Assembly (NCBI GenBank): GCA_028532765.1
Contig: JAQQAR010000080.1
Span: forward strand, 1 to 64,000
From: Sphaerochaetaceae bacterium
Lineage (GTDB): Bacteria; Spirochaetota; Spirochaetia; Sphaerochaetales; Sphaerochaetaceae
Reading direction: 5' to 3'
Length of the DNA: 64,000 bases
Shown in pieces: positions 17,383 through 25,625 of the stretch. Position 1 is the first letter of the stretch, and every line of letters begins with the position of its first letter. The translations under genes and the position numbers were made by a program. Under the pieces are notes generated by a model. That model saw nothing but the letters and a program-made list of their open reading frames with translations, was not told where the DNA came from and did no database searches.

Positions 17383-18861
17383 ATGGATACCCGATTTGCA
17401 ATCTCAACCTACCCTGATGCAGCAGAAATCTCTAAGAAACTTGATGCATTGATCAAGAGCCCCATCTACAGTATTTCCAGAGAGGCCTTGGCACACTACG
17501 AGAGAAATTATTTTGATGAATCTTGCCCTCTTTCAAAAACTATGATAGGAAAGGCCAAGGACTACATCCCAGGTGGAGTACAACACAATCTTGCCTTCAA
17601 TCATCCCTTCCCATTGGTGATGAATAAGGCAGAAGGAGCATATCTGTATGACATCGATGGGCACAGGTATTTCGACTTTCTGCAAGCAGGAGGTCCTACG
17701 GTTCTTGGTTCCAATCCCCCATCTGTTAGGGAGAAGGTTGTAGAACTCCTGCAAGACGGTGGTCCGTCTACAGGTCTCTTCCACGAGTATGAGTATAAGC
17801 TTGCAAAAAAGATATGTGAAAGCATTCCAAGCGTTGAGATGTTCAGGATGTTCAACTCAGGTTCAGAAGCGTGTATGGCAGCAATAAGGGTTGCCAGGCT
17901 CGCTACTGGTCGGAAGAACATCATCAAGATGGGGGGTGCATACCACGGTTGGAGTGACCAACTTGCCTATGGAATACGACTGCCGGGCACAAAGGGGATG
18001 CAGGCTCATGGAGTACCTTCCTATCTCTTCAAGCACACCCAGGAATTCTTTCCCAACAACCTTGATGCCTTGGAGCGGACCTTGCGTTTGAACAAACTCA
18101 GGGGAGGCACCGCTGCAGTCTTTATTGAACCGGTAGGACCAGAGAGTGGTACCAGGCCACTGGACAAGAACTTCAATAAGGAAGTGGAGAGGCTCTGTCA
18201 TGCCTACCATGCTTTGCTGGTATTTGATGAGGTGGTAACCGGTTTCAGGATTGGCATGGCAGGAGCCCAGGGATATTTTGGAGTTTCCCCAGATCTTACG
18301 GTATTTGGGAAGGTCATCGCAGGGGGGTATCCTGGTGCTGGTGGGCTTGGAGGGAAACAGGACTATATGAAATATCTTGCTGCAGGGATACAGACCGGAG
18401 ATAAGATCCACAAGGCCCTGGTTGGGGGTACGATGGCCGCAACACCCCTGAGCTGTGTTGCCGGGTACTATACCTTGGAGGAGATAGACAAGAGTAATGC
18501 CTGCCAGAGGGCCGGCCTCATGGGGGACCGACTTACCAAAGGACTGCAATCACTTATAGAAAAGCATTCTCTTCCATTTGTGGCATTCAACCAAGGTTCC
18601 ATCTGTCATCTGGAGACGGTAGGCACCATGCACTTTTCCGTCAATTGGAAGAAACCGTGGACAATCCCCCACGTTATTGCAGAAACTTCAAAACGAAAGA
18701 AAGAGATGGAGTATATGGGTGCAGCCTACATGGCCGAAGGGTTGGTAACGTTGGCGGGAAGCAGACTCTACACCAGTGCAGCGTATACTGAAGAAATGAT
18801 TGACGAGTCACTGAAAGCCTTCGACCGGGTATTTTCCCAGATTGAGTGTATCAAGGATTGA
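17383..18861 (+). CDS. class III PLP-dependent aminotransferase (GSA-aminomutase-like)
   Basis: This 492-residue enzyme is of the class III aminotransferase family, closest in pattern to glutamate-1-semialdehyde 2,1-aminomutase. Visible are YIPGGVQHN near residue 60, the N-terminal YLYDIDGHRYFDF, the cofactor site FNSGSEACMAAIRVAR, the aspartate in LLVFDEVVTGFR and the Schiff-base lysine in VFGKVIAGGYP. It transfers or shifts an amino group of a small aldehyde, ketone or amine. A dedicated hemL would normally sit among heme genes, so a catabolic role is more likely. The operon position (10 bp after gtrA, 3 bp before the aldolase) supports a shared pathway. AGGAGG precedes the ATG. Confidence 0.88.
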   Translation: MDTRFAISTYPDAAEISKKLDALIKSPIYSISREALAHYERNYFDESCPLSKTMIGKAKDYIPGGVQHNLAFNHPFPLVMNKAEGAYLYDIDGHRYFDFLQAGGPTVLGSNPPSVREKVVELLQDGGPSTGLFHEYEYKLAKKICESIPSVEMFRMFNSGSEACMAAIRVARLATGRKNIIKMGGAYHGWSDQLAYGIRLPGTKGMQAHGVPSYLFKHTQEFFPNNLDALERTLRLNKLRGGTAAVFIEPVGPESGTRPLDKNFNKEVERLCHAYHALLVFDEVVTGFRIGMAGAQGYFGVSPDLTVFGKVIAGGYPGAGGLGGKQDYMKYLAAGIQTGDKIHKALVGGTMAATPLSCVAGYYTLEEIDKSNACQRAGLMGDRLTKGLQSLIEKHSLPFVAFNQGSICHLETVGTMHFSVNWKKPWTIPHVIAETSKRKKEMEYMGAAYMAEGLVTLAGSRLYTSAAYTEEMIDESLKAFDRVFSQIECIKD

Positions 18862-18864
18862 CGT

Positions 18865-19947
18865 ATGGAACTTCAGGAAGCAAAACAGGCGGTACTGGAA
18901 GCAACGAAAAAATTGGTTGCCTCGCAATTGGTTGCAAGAACATGGGGAAATATCAGTTGCAGGGTAGGGAGTAATCATTTCCTTATCACCCCCAGCGGTA
19001 AGTCCTATGAGCACCTGACGGAGGACCAATTGGTATTGGTCTCGCTGGAGGGACTAGCGTATACAGGCTCTCTGAAACCTTCCTCCGAGAAAGGAATCCA
19101 TGCCTTGGTCTATAGAAAACATCCCCATGTAAACTGTGTCATACATACTCATCAGGAGATGGCTTCTCTGATGAGTCTGGTTGGCAATGACCTATCCATT
19201 AGTGATGAGTGGAGAGAATTGCTTGGAGAGACCATACCCACCTCACGATACGGATTACCAGGTACAAAGGCTTTGAGGAATCGGGTAGGAAAGGTTCTTG
19301 AGAACTGTGCAAGCCCTGCAGTCCTGATGGCTAACCATGGTGCGCTTTGTTTTGGATCCAGTCCGCAAGAGGCTTTCAGTATTGCTGAAGCCTTGGAAGG
19401 GTTATGCAAGGATCAGGTCTTCAATCTCGCCCCACTTCTTTCCTCTTTCGATGGGGAAGTGCATATACGTACTTTTGCTAAGAGAGATGGTGAGGAAGTG
19501 ACGTATACAAGCAATGAATTTCCTTCATTGCAGGCAATGGCGAATTTGATAATGAAGAGTAAGAAGGATTGCATCTCTATCCTCTTACTTACCTCCCAGG
19601 AGGTTCTGGAGGTAAGCAAGAGAGGTAAAAATCTGAACGCGTATCTCGACGATTTCGCACAGATAGCCGGCCCTTCAGTACACATATACCAACAGAATCG
19701 AATAGGATCCTTACACCTCAAGCATCGTGATGCAATGCTTATTGAAGGAGTTGGTGCACTTTGTATGGGCAGCAGTGAGTCAGAGGCTCTTGCGGTTGCA
19801 ACACTGGTCCAAAAGAACAGCAAAGCTGCATTGCTTAAACTCTCCTGTGCGCAGGTGAAGCCACTTCCATATCTGGATACCCATCTGATGCGTTATGTGT
19901 ACAAGAAGAAGTATGCGAAGCTTGCCTGTTCATCCAATAATCGTTAG
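18865..19947 (+). CDS. class II aldolase with a degenerate second domain
   Basis: This is a 360-residue protein. Residues 1-200 form a class II (fuculose-1-phosphate type) aldolase domain: GNIS, the phosphate-binding TPSG, a catalytic Glu in SSEKGIHA (Glu75), the metal ligands HTH (His94, His96) and NHG (His158). Such enzymes split a ketose-1-phosphate into DHAP and an aldehyde with zinc. Residues 220-360 look like a second, shortened copy of the same fold: AMLIEGVGALCMGSSESEA mirrors AVLMANHGALCFGSSPQEA, but the metal histidine is a valine. A similar non-catalytic second half occurs in rhamnulose-type bifunctional aldolases. It starts 3 bp after the aminotransferase stop. No terminator is obvious after it, but a promoter precedes the BCCT gene. 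Confidence 0.85.
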   Translation: MELQEAKQAVLEATKKLVASQLVARTWGNISCRVGSNHFLITPSGKSYEHLTEDQLVLVSLEGLAYTGSLKPSSEKGIHALVYRKHPHVNCVIHTHQEMASLMSLVGNDLSISDEWRELLGETIPTSRYGLPGTKALRNRVGKVLENCASPAVLMANHGALCFGSSPQEAFSIAEALEGLCKDQVFNLAPLLSSFDGEVHIRTFAKRDGEEVTYTSNEFPSLQAMANLIMKSKKDCISILLLTSQEVLEVSKRGKNLNAYLDDFAQIAGPSVHIYQQNRIGSLHLKHRDAMLIEGVGALCMGSSESEALAVATLVQKNSKAALLKLSCAQVKPLPYLDTHLMRYVYKKKYAKLACSSNNR

Positions 19948-20044
19948 AGGTAGCACATCATAAACATATTTGTACGTAATTACTAATAGATACAATATAG
20001 TTATTTTGTCCTCTAGCGAATAAAATTGGGACAATTTACGCCTA

Positions 20045-20073
20045 TTGACAGATATCCTGTATTGGTTTTCAAT
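20045..20073 (+). promoter_or_regulatory. promoter candidate for the BCCT operon
   Basis: TTGACA at 20045-20050 is a perfect -35 box, with TTCAAT at 20068-20073 after a 17-bp spacer. It is about 50 bp upstream of the ribosome site at 20110-20115, so BCCT may have its own promoter in addition to read-through from the aldolase operon. Confidence 0.6.
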
Positions 20074-20122
20074 CAGAGCAGAATTATGATTATGCTAGTA
20101 GCTATATATAAGGAGCTTTGAT

Positions 20123-21763
20123 ATCAAACAGAAAAAACCATCTACCAAACGTAAACTTGACTTTGACATCCATCCCGTGGTGTTCTTCACCTCCGCTTCC
20201 CTTATCATAGGATTTGTCATTGTTTCGGTATTCTTCAACGAGATGCTGGGGAATATATTCAACCCTCTTCTTAATGGGATTTCCACCAACGCTGGTTGGT
20301 TTTTCACGCTTTCAGTGAACATTATCCTGCTGTTCGTACTCTATTTGATGTTCAGCCGTTATGGGGATATACGACTGGGAGGGGGCGATGCTGAACCAGA
20401 TTTCAGTACCCTCAGCTGGTTTGCCATGCTCTTCTCTGCTGGAATGGGAATAGGCTTGCTCTTCTACGGTGTAGCCGAACCAATGTTCCATTTCATGGTT
20501 CCCCCGGTTCCTGCTGATTCTGCGGCCGAAGCTGCACAGAATGCCATGAAGTATACATTCCTCCACTGGGGTCTGCATCCATGGGCAATTTACGCACTGG
20601 TTGCGCTTGCCTTGGCTTTCTTCAGTTTCAATAAGGGCCAACCGCTGTCCATCAGATCAATTTTCTATCCAATTCTTGGTGAGAAGATCAACGGGGGATG
20701 GGGTAATCTAATCGATATCCTGGCAACCATCGCTACGTTGTTTGGTGTTGCCACCTCCCTCGGATTTGGTGTACAGCAGATCAATGCAGGACTGAATCAC
20801 CTCACCGGTCTCGAGCAGAGCCCTCTTGTGCAGCTGTTTCTTATAGCAGGGATTACCACGATTGCAACAATCTCAGTAGTCAGGGGACTTGATGCTGGTA
20901 TCAGAAAGCTCTCAGAGCTCAATATTTGGCTCGCCTTATCCCTATTGGTGTTTGTGTTCGTCTTTGGCCCCACACTCTTTATTGCAAACGGGTTTGTCGA
21001 GAATATTGGTGCTTATCTCACTTCGTTCGCTGAGATAGCTACATGGAATGAAACATTTGAGAATGCATCCTGGCAGAATGACTGGACTGTCTTCTACTGG
21101 GCTTGGTGGATCGCTTGGTCTCCCTTTGTAGGCATGTTTATCGCTCGTGTCTCCAGGGGCAGGACCATCCGGGAATTCCTTATGGGAGTACTTTTGATCC
21201 CGACACTCGTTACCTTCTTGTGGATCACTGTATTTGGTAATTCTGCCCTCTATATTGACCTATTCAAGGGAGGTAATCTTGGCCAAGGGGTAACCGAGAA
21301 TGTACCGCTTTCTCTCTTCCTTCTGTTGGAACATTTCCCGCTCTCTTCAGTTCTATCTGTTCTTGGGGTATTGGTTGTGGTGAGTTTCTTTGTCACCTCA
21401 TCTGATTCCGGTTCCATGGTAATCGATATCATTACAGCTGGTGGTAATCCAGATCCACCAATTCCCCAGCGGCTTTTTTGGGCAATCCTGGAAGGTGTGG
21501 TGGCAGCTGCCCTGTTACTCAGTGGAGGCCTTGTTGCGCTCCAGTCAGCGGTCATTGCAACTGGGCTCCCCTTTGCGGTAGTCCTGCTTCTGCTTACCTA
21601 TAGCCTTAAGAAGGGCTTGAACGAGTATACCGGGGTGCAGACGTTCTCTGTGAAAACGGGAAAACTGAAGACCCGTCATTTCCAGATTGAGAGTGGAGAG
21701 GCTCCTCTTGTGAGATTCCATAAGAAATCCAAGAAAAAACAACAGGAGAAATCAGATGTTTAA
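20123..21763 (+). CDS. BCCT-family transporter (betaine/carnitine/choline type)
   Basis: This integral membrane protein has twelve transmembrane helices. The family motifs are present: the Gly-rich GMGIGLLFYGVAEP, HWGLHPWAIYALVALALAFF, and the aromatic substrate region FYWAWWIAWSPFVGMFIARVSRGRTIREF. These carriers import trimethylamine zwitterions or related compounds by sodium or proton symport, or by exchange. The coding frame continues upstream of the first GTG (20174, 20177) through family-typical FDIHPVVFF. AAGGAG at 20110-20115 is followed seven bases later by ATC at 20123. No ATG, GTG or TTG lies in that frame, so an AUC start is the best fit (546 residues). It overlaps the next gene by 8 bp. 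The exact substrate is unknown. Confidence 0.85.
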   Translation: MKQKKPSTKRKLDFDIHPVVFFTSASLIIGFVIVSVFFNEMLGNIFNPLLNGISTNAGWFFTLSVNIILLFVLYLMFSRYGDIRLGGGDAEPDFSTLSWFAMLFSAGMGIGLLFYGVAEPMFHFMVPPVPADSAAEAAQNAMKYTFLHWGLHPWAIYALVALALAFFSFNKGQPLSIRSIFYPILGEKINGGWGNLIDILATIATLFGVATSLGFGVQQINAGLNHLTGLEQSPLVQLFLIAGITTIATISVVRGLDAGIRKLSELNIWLALSLLVFVFVFGPTLFIANGFVENIGAYLTSFAEIATWNETFENASWQNDWTVFYWAWWIAWSPFVGMFIARVSRGRTIREFLMGVLLIPTLVTFLWITVFGNSALYIDLFKGGNLGQGVTENVPLSLFLLLEHFPLSSVLSVLGVLVVVSFFVTSSDSGSMVIDIITAGGNPDPPIPQRLFWAILEGVVAAALLLSGGLVALQSAVIATGLPFAVVLLLLTYSLKKGLNEYTGVQTFSVKTGKLKTRHFQIESGEAPLVRFHKKSKKKQQEKSDV

Positions 21764-22436
21764 ACAGATCAGTCAAAAATATGCAGGTGGATGTTTTTTC
21801 TTGTTACGACAACAAGAAGATGTAGTAGTCTTCCTGGGAACGGCCTTTCTCGTACATGAACAGGGATACCTCCTTACTGCCACCTACTTGCTGGAAGAGA
21901 ACTATGAGGGGTTGATGGTAGCTCGACCCAGCAATCCAGAGGCGTTCTCTCCACTCAGTCTTGATGTGGTCCAGGCAATCCCTGTGGAGGTTATCAAAGC
22001 CGATCATACAACCAATACTGCGCTGCTTCGCTTCACAAAGCCCCTAATCATCGATACTCCTGACCATATGGTAGGAAATGTCGAGTCCGTACAACTGGGT
22101 TCTTCGGTACTAGGATTTGGATTCCCTTTCGGACATGAGGACCTACAGAACCTTGCTGTACAGAGTGGAATTATTGCCTCTAAAGTTTCACTCAGGGATT
22201 CTGTGAATCTTTTTCTGTTCGACCGAGCCATGCATACTGGGATGGCAGGAGGTCCGCTGGTCAATTATGACGACGGAAGAGTCATTGGTATCATGATGGG
22301 CCTTTTTGTTCCAAAAGAAGAGGGTGGGGATTTTGTCAGGGGGTCCCTTCCAGGGTATGAATCAAGTTTCAGTTATGCCATCTCGATCGAGTATGGAAAG
22401 GCTATGCTTGAGGATTTGGGATTGACGTTACGATAG
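21756..22436 (+). CDS. trypsin-fold (HtrA-like) pseudoprotease coupled to BCCT
   Basis: This 226-residue cytosolic protein follows the two-barrel trypsin fold: FLGTAFLVHEQGYLLTATYL, then NTALLRF, then LGSSVLGFGFPFG and AVQSGIIASKVS, then MHTGMAGGPLVNYDDGRVIGIMMG. All three catalytic positions have changed. The usual His of TAAHV is Tyr44, the usual Asp of DLALL is Asn87, and the usual Ser of GNSGGP is Ala164. The fold therefore looks preserved with no protease activity. The ATG at 21756 has AGGAG seven bases upstream and overlaps the BCCT stop, so the two are translated together. It has no signal peptide. I infer a regulatory or binding role for the transporter. Confidence 0.8.
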   Translation: MFKQISQKYAGGCFFLLRQQEDVVVFLGTAFLVHEQGYLLTATYLLEENYEGLMVARPSNPEAFSPLSLDVVQAIPVEVIKADHTTNTALLRFTKPLIIDTPDHMVGNVESVQLGSSVLGFGFPFGHEDLQNLAVQSGIIASKVSLRDSVNLFLFDRAMHTGMAGGPLVNYDDGRVIGIMMGLFVPKEEGGDFVRGSLPGYESSFSYAISIEYGKAMLEDLGLTLR

Positions 22437-22466
22437 TTTGTGTTACTTTTTCAATTTTTTGGAATC

Positions 22467-22504
22467 TATGCACTGTTTGGTGATGCGATACTGAACAGTG
22501 CATA
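22467..22504 (+). terminator. intrinsic terminator after the BCCT-pseudoprotease operon
   Basis: The 11-bp arms TATGCACTGTT and AACAGTGCATA are perfectly complementary around a 16-base loop and are followed by TTTTGT. Confidence 0.85.
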
Positions 22505-22546
22505 TTTTGTCTATGAATGACAAAGAATGTGTTTGAAGGAGAGCAA

Positions 22547-23464
22547 TCATCTTAAGGCAAACTGCTCCTTCATATACGCTATCCGTTGGCCTATGATCAT
22601 CTGGGTATAGCTGCTTTCATAGTTCAGCTCAAACCCATGGACAGTCCCCTCTGTCTTCACCAGATTCACTTCAATACCGGTCTTTTGGAGTTTCTTTGCG
22701 TACTCGATTGCCTCATCCCTGAGACAATCGAACTCATTGACCTCAATATAGGTATTTGGCAATCCCTCCAATGAGATAATCTCATTTGGGGAGGCATATG
22801 AACCCTTTTTCCCTGCAAGGTAGAGTTTCCACATCTTGGCATTGAGCTTTGCGTTCCAGATAGGGGTATCAACATATTGCTGCATGGAATCAGTGGATAA
22901 CCTTGCATCAAGGACCGGATAGATAAGCATCTGGAACTGTGGCATCTGCTGTGAGCGATCCCTGATCAAATGTGTCAATCCAGAGGCCAGTGCACCTCCA
23001 GCACTATCCCCGTAGATAGCGATACGACCAGGATCGATGGAGAGTTCCTTTGCATGTTGAGTAGTCCATTGATAGACTGAAAAGCAGTCTTCCAGTCCGT
23101 AAGGGTATGGATACCTTGGTGCCAATCGATAATCAGCCATGACTACTTTGCAAGAGCATCCGAGAGCAAAATCAATGATCAATTGCTTATGGTGGTCGGC
23201 AGCAGGGAGTGCAAATGCCCCTCCATGTAAGAAGAGAATGCAAGGAGCATTTGGCTCAATAGACTTGGGACTGAACAACTCTATTGTTATGGGATATCCA
23301 TCATGAGCAATACAGGTTTCTCTCTTATGCGTGAGTGTCTCAGGGATGGATCGCCGTACATATGCAGAGCGGGTCAACCTTTGCAGCAATGGTAGTAAAG
23401 GTGCATAGAAAGGAATACTCATCTGCAACGTATGAAAATCTTCATGTACCGGATACTTCTTCAT
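22547..23464 (-). CDS. HSL-type alpha/beta-hydrolase (esterase/lipase)
   Basis: This 305-residue hydrolase belongs to the hormone-sensitive-lipase branch. The oxyanion motif HGGAFALP, the nucleophile elbow GDSAGGALASG, the aspartate in the NEFDCLRDEA segment and the histidine in EGTVHGFEL are all visible in order. It has no signal peptide, so it probably acts on small acyl esters in the cytosol. The start is uncertain: a GTG at 23476 or the ATG at 23464 (MKKYPVHEDF), both with weak ribosome sites. I prefer the ATG. It is a single gene, separated from the barrel gene at 23575 by the hairpin at 23526-23551. Confidence 0.82.
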   Translation of the reverse strand: MKKYPVHEDFHTLQMSIPFYAPLLPLLQRLTRSAYVRRSIPETLTHKRETCIAHDGYPITIELFSPKSIEPNAPCILFLHGGAFALPAADHHKQLIIDFALGCSCKVVMADYRLAPRYPYPYGLEDCFSVYQWTTQHAKELSIDPGRIAIYGDSAGGALASGLTHLIRDRSQQMPQFQMLIYPVLDARLSTDSMQQYVDTPIWNAKLNAKMWKLYLAGKKGSYASPNEIISLEGLPNTYIEVNEFDCLRDEAIEYAKKLQKTGIEVNLVKTEGTVHGFELNYESSYTQMIIGQRIAYMKEQFALR

Positions 23465-23525
23465 GTTGTCACTCACTAGCTGTAGGATGCTGAATCATAT
23501 CATGAAACCAAATCTCAGCATACAG

Positions 23526-23551
23526 AGCACCTCCTGGGGAAAGGAGGTGCA
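23526..23551. terminator. hairpin between the barrel gene and the esterase gene
   Basis: The arms GCACCTCC and GGAGGTGC (23527-23534, 23543-23550), extended by one pair inside, form a GC-rich stem just past the stop of the barrel gene, with no clear T tract. It probably terminates or insulates. Confidence 0.6.
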
Positions 23552-23574
23552 CAGAAAAGATCTTAACCCTGTTT

Positions 23575-24180
23575 TCAATCCAAGTACGCCTTGAATGCAA
23601 CACTGTTGAAGGAACCGCTTAATGTGTGAGGTTCTATATCAAATATTCTTCTATGTGGAATGTAACGATATCCGTGCACAAATTGGATGGAGACTCCCTG
23701 GAAGATGTTCACTTCAAGTCCGGTAGCGACCGTGCCATGCATTACATATTCGAGGTTTGACATGACGTACTCATCATCCTCACTGATTAGGTGCCCGATA
23801 GCCATGGTTCCAATTCCAGCTTGGACAAAGGGGTTGAATGCTGCATCATGGAACATTCTGGCAGTTACTGCCAAGCCGCTGCTGAAAGCAAACGTTGCTT
23901 CTGTTTCGGTGATATCAACACCAAAATCTTCTCCAGGAAAATTCGAAAGCGGTTCAATTCTTGCGAATATTTCGGTGGATGTCCGGCTTGAAAGCTTGCT
24001 TCCAACGGTAATACCAACATTTGGTACTTCCTGTTCTTCTACCATACTATGGCCATAATCGATGCCGAGGTAGATACGAGGCGATAGGTATACACACCTG
24101 TCTGCTGCGAAAAGGGTTGTCATCGTGGTGAATGCGATGATCATGAGTACAGCAAGCTGTTTCGTACTGTTTTTGTTCAT
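23575..24180 (-). CDS. small predicted outer-membrane beta-barrel protein
   Basis: This 201-residue exported protein has a signal peptide (LAVLMIIAFTTMTTLFAA), then alternating strands (VYLSPRIYLGIDYGH, NVGITVGSKLSSRTSTEIFARIEPLSNF, VATGLEVNIFQGVSIQFVHGYRYI) and a final NSVAFKAYLD. It is probably a paralogue of the protein at 6447-7085: both share the PLSNF motif and a GLE(L/V)NI strand, and have similar length. The ATG at 24180 is followed by the spirochaete-type export signal. Function unknown. Confidence 0.65.
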   Translation of the reverse strand: MNKNSTKQLAVLMIIAFTTMTTLFAADRCVYLSPRIYLGIDYGHSMVEEQEVPNVGITVGSKLSSRTSTEIFARIEPLSNFPGEDFGVDITETEATFAFSSGLAVTARMFHDAAFNPFVQAGIGTMAIGHLISEDDEYVMSNLEYVMHGTVATGLEVNIFQGVSIQFVHGYRYIPHRRIFDIEPHTLSGSFNSVAFKAYLD

Positions 24181-24458
24181 AATAATGCTTATCTCTCCAT
24201 AGAATTTTGGAGGTCTTCACGAACTCCTGCTTGTACTTTGCAACAACCGTGCCAAAGCAAGAAACCATGGAAAATAGAACGAAAAGTACCTGCTCATCAC
24301 ATGGTGACTACCCCTGAATGGTAAAATCGACCAATGGGAAGGGATAATTTACCAAAGTATCAATAGCTGATTATTTATTTTATCTACCCTTATACAGTAT
24401 ATTTTTCTGCCCTGATACGATACAAATAGATACAATACTATGTTCTGGGAGATAAAAC

Positions 24459-25577
24459 ATGTTGGTTCTGATTATTTCATTGTTTGTGCGTCTTTCGATT
24501 TGTACCACCACGTACGTAGGCGAAGCAGAGACCGGGATTGTGCAAATACCCTCACGTGATGGGTACTTAATCGAAGGATTCCTCTCCATGCCCGATGATG
24601 GGAATGCTGAAACGCTGGTTGTGTACGTCAATGGTTCTGGACCGAACACTTATGATAACAAGCGAATGCTGGATGAGAAAAAACAGTTCACCTATTTTGA
24701 TCTCTTCCGCGATGAGTTCAATGCACGTGATATAGCATTCTTCAGTTACAATACCCGTGGGGTAACCCCTTCAGATGAACCACCGTACTTTACTTCAGTT
24801 GATGACATTGTCTACAGAAGCTATACCCCTCATGCAAGTGTGAATGATGTTGTTGCAATTGTTGATCAGCTGAGAGAGTACAAAGGGCTACAGAATGCAA
24901 AGGTCCTCCTCCTGGGATGGAGTGAAGGTACCTTGATCGCTCCTTTGGTGTCACTGAAGACGTATGTTGACGGACTTATCCTCTGTGGCTTTATGTATGA
25001 CGATATGATGAGTATTCTCGATTGGCAGCAAACAGGTGGGTCAAGCATGGTCTTCTACCGCAACTACTTTGACTACAACAAGGATGGGATTGTATCACCC
25101 GAAGAATTTGTTGAAGACAGAAACGGGATTGCAGCACATTTCGGTGTTACCTATGATTACATGGACCAGGACAAGAGCGGGGTCATGGATGAAAAAGATT
25201 TTGCCATCATGCTTGAACCAACCAGGAATGAGCTATACCGGGCCATCGAAGAGAGAGATCGAGAGTACCTAAAGCATTCCTATGGGGTATATCTTACCCC
25301 AGAATGGTTTGATGCACACAAGATGATGCCCACCAACCAAGAAATCCTTCCATTTGTTGACATTCCGATCCATATCATCCATGGGACCTTTGACCAGAAC
25401 GCTCGGGTAGAGGGCGTCTATGAAGTCAAGGAATTGTTTGAGCAATTGGGAAAAGAGAACCTAACCATCTCTGTCCATGAAGGGTACAACCATGATCTGA
25501 ACTATATGGACTATGTTTTCACTGAAGAAATACCTGAAGGATTAGCTGAAATTTTTACTACAGCTGAAACATTGTAA
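24459..25577 (+). CDS. exported alpha/beta-hydrolase with an inserted EF-hand pair
   Basis: This 372-residue enzyme starts with a hydrophobic segment (MLVLIISLFVRLSICTTT), so it is probably secreted or membrane-anchored. The hydrolase core shows YVNGSGP as the oxyanion region, the nucleophile GWSEG (Ser155), an acid in GTFDQNA (Asp312) and a histidine in GYNHDLNY (His345). Between core strands lies an insertion with two EF-hand loops that meet the consensus, D205-E216 (DYNKDGIVSPEE) and D236-D247 (DQDKSGVMDEKD), so it should bind calcium. The family otherwise resembles dienelactone- or peptidase-S9-like hydrolases. GGGAG precedes the ATG at 24459. It is a single gene, ended by the hairpin at 25596-25625. 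Confidence 0.85.
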   Translation: MLVLIISLFVRLSICTTTYVGEAETGIVQIPSRDGYLIEGFLSMPDDGNAETLVVYVNGSGPNTYDNKRMLDEKKQFTYFDLFRDEFNARDIAFFSYNTRGVTPSDEPPYFTSVDDIVYRSYTPHASVNDVVAIVDQLREYKGLQNAKVLLLGWSEGTLIAPLVSLKTYVDGLILCGFMYDDMMSILDWQQTGGSSMVFYRNYFDYNKDGIVSPEEFVEDRNGIAAHFGVTYDYMDQDKSGVMDEKDFAIMLEPTRNELYRAIEERDREYLKHSYGVYLTPEWFDAHKMMPTNQEILPFVDIPIHIIHGTFDQNARVEGVYEVKELFEQLGKENLTISVHEGYNHDLNYMDYVFTEEIPEGLAEIFTTAETL

Positions 25578-25595
25578 TACTCGGTGAAGGTGAGA

Positions 25596-25625
25596 CCAGG
25601 GGGATTCTCTATCTCATCCCCCTGG
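25596..25625. terminator. bidirectional terminator overlapping a stop codon
   Basis: The arms CCAGGGGGAT and ATCCCCCTGG are perfectly complementary around a 10-base loop. The stem covers the end of the minus-strand GGDEF gene (stop at 25609) and lies 18 bp after the plus-strand hydrolase stop. It is thus shared between the convergent genes. Confidence 0.75.

Noticed and set aside
17383-18861. Reading the class III aminotransferase as hemL of heme synthesis
   Set aside because: There are no heme genes nearby, and the tight operon with a sugar kinase, aldolase and TetR supports a catabolic role, although the family pattern is close to the aminomutase.
23465-23476. A TCACTCACT half-site before the esterase gene resembling half of the palindrome at 14582-14607
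   Set aside because: Only one arm is present, with no symmetric partner. A nine-base match is expected by chance in a window of this size.
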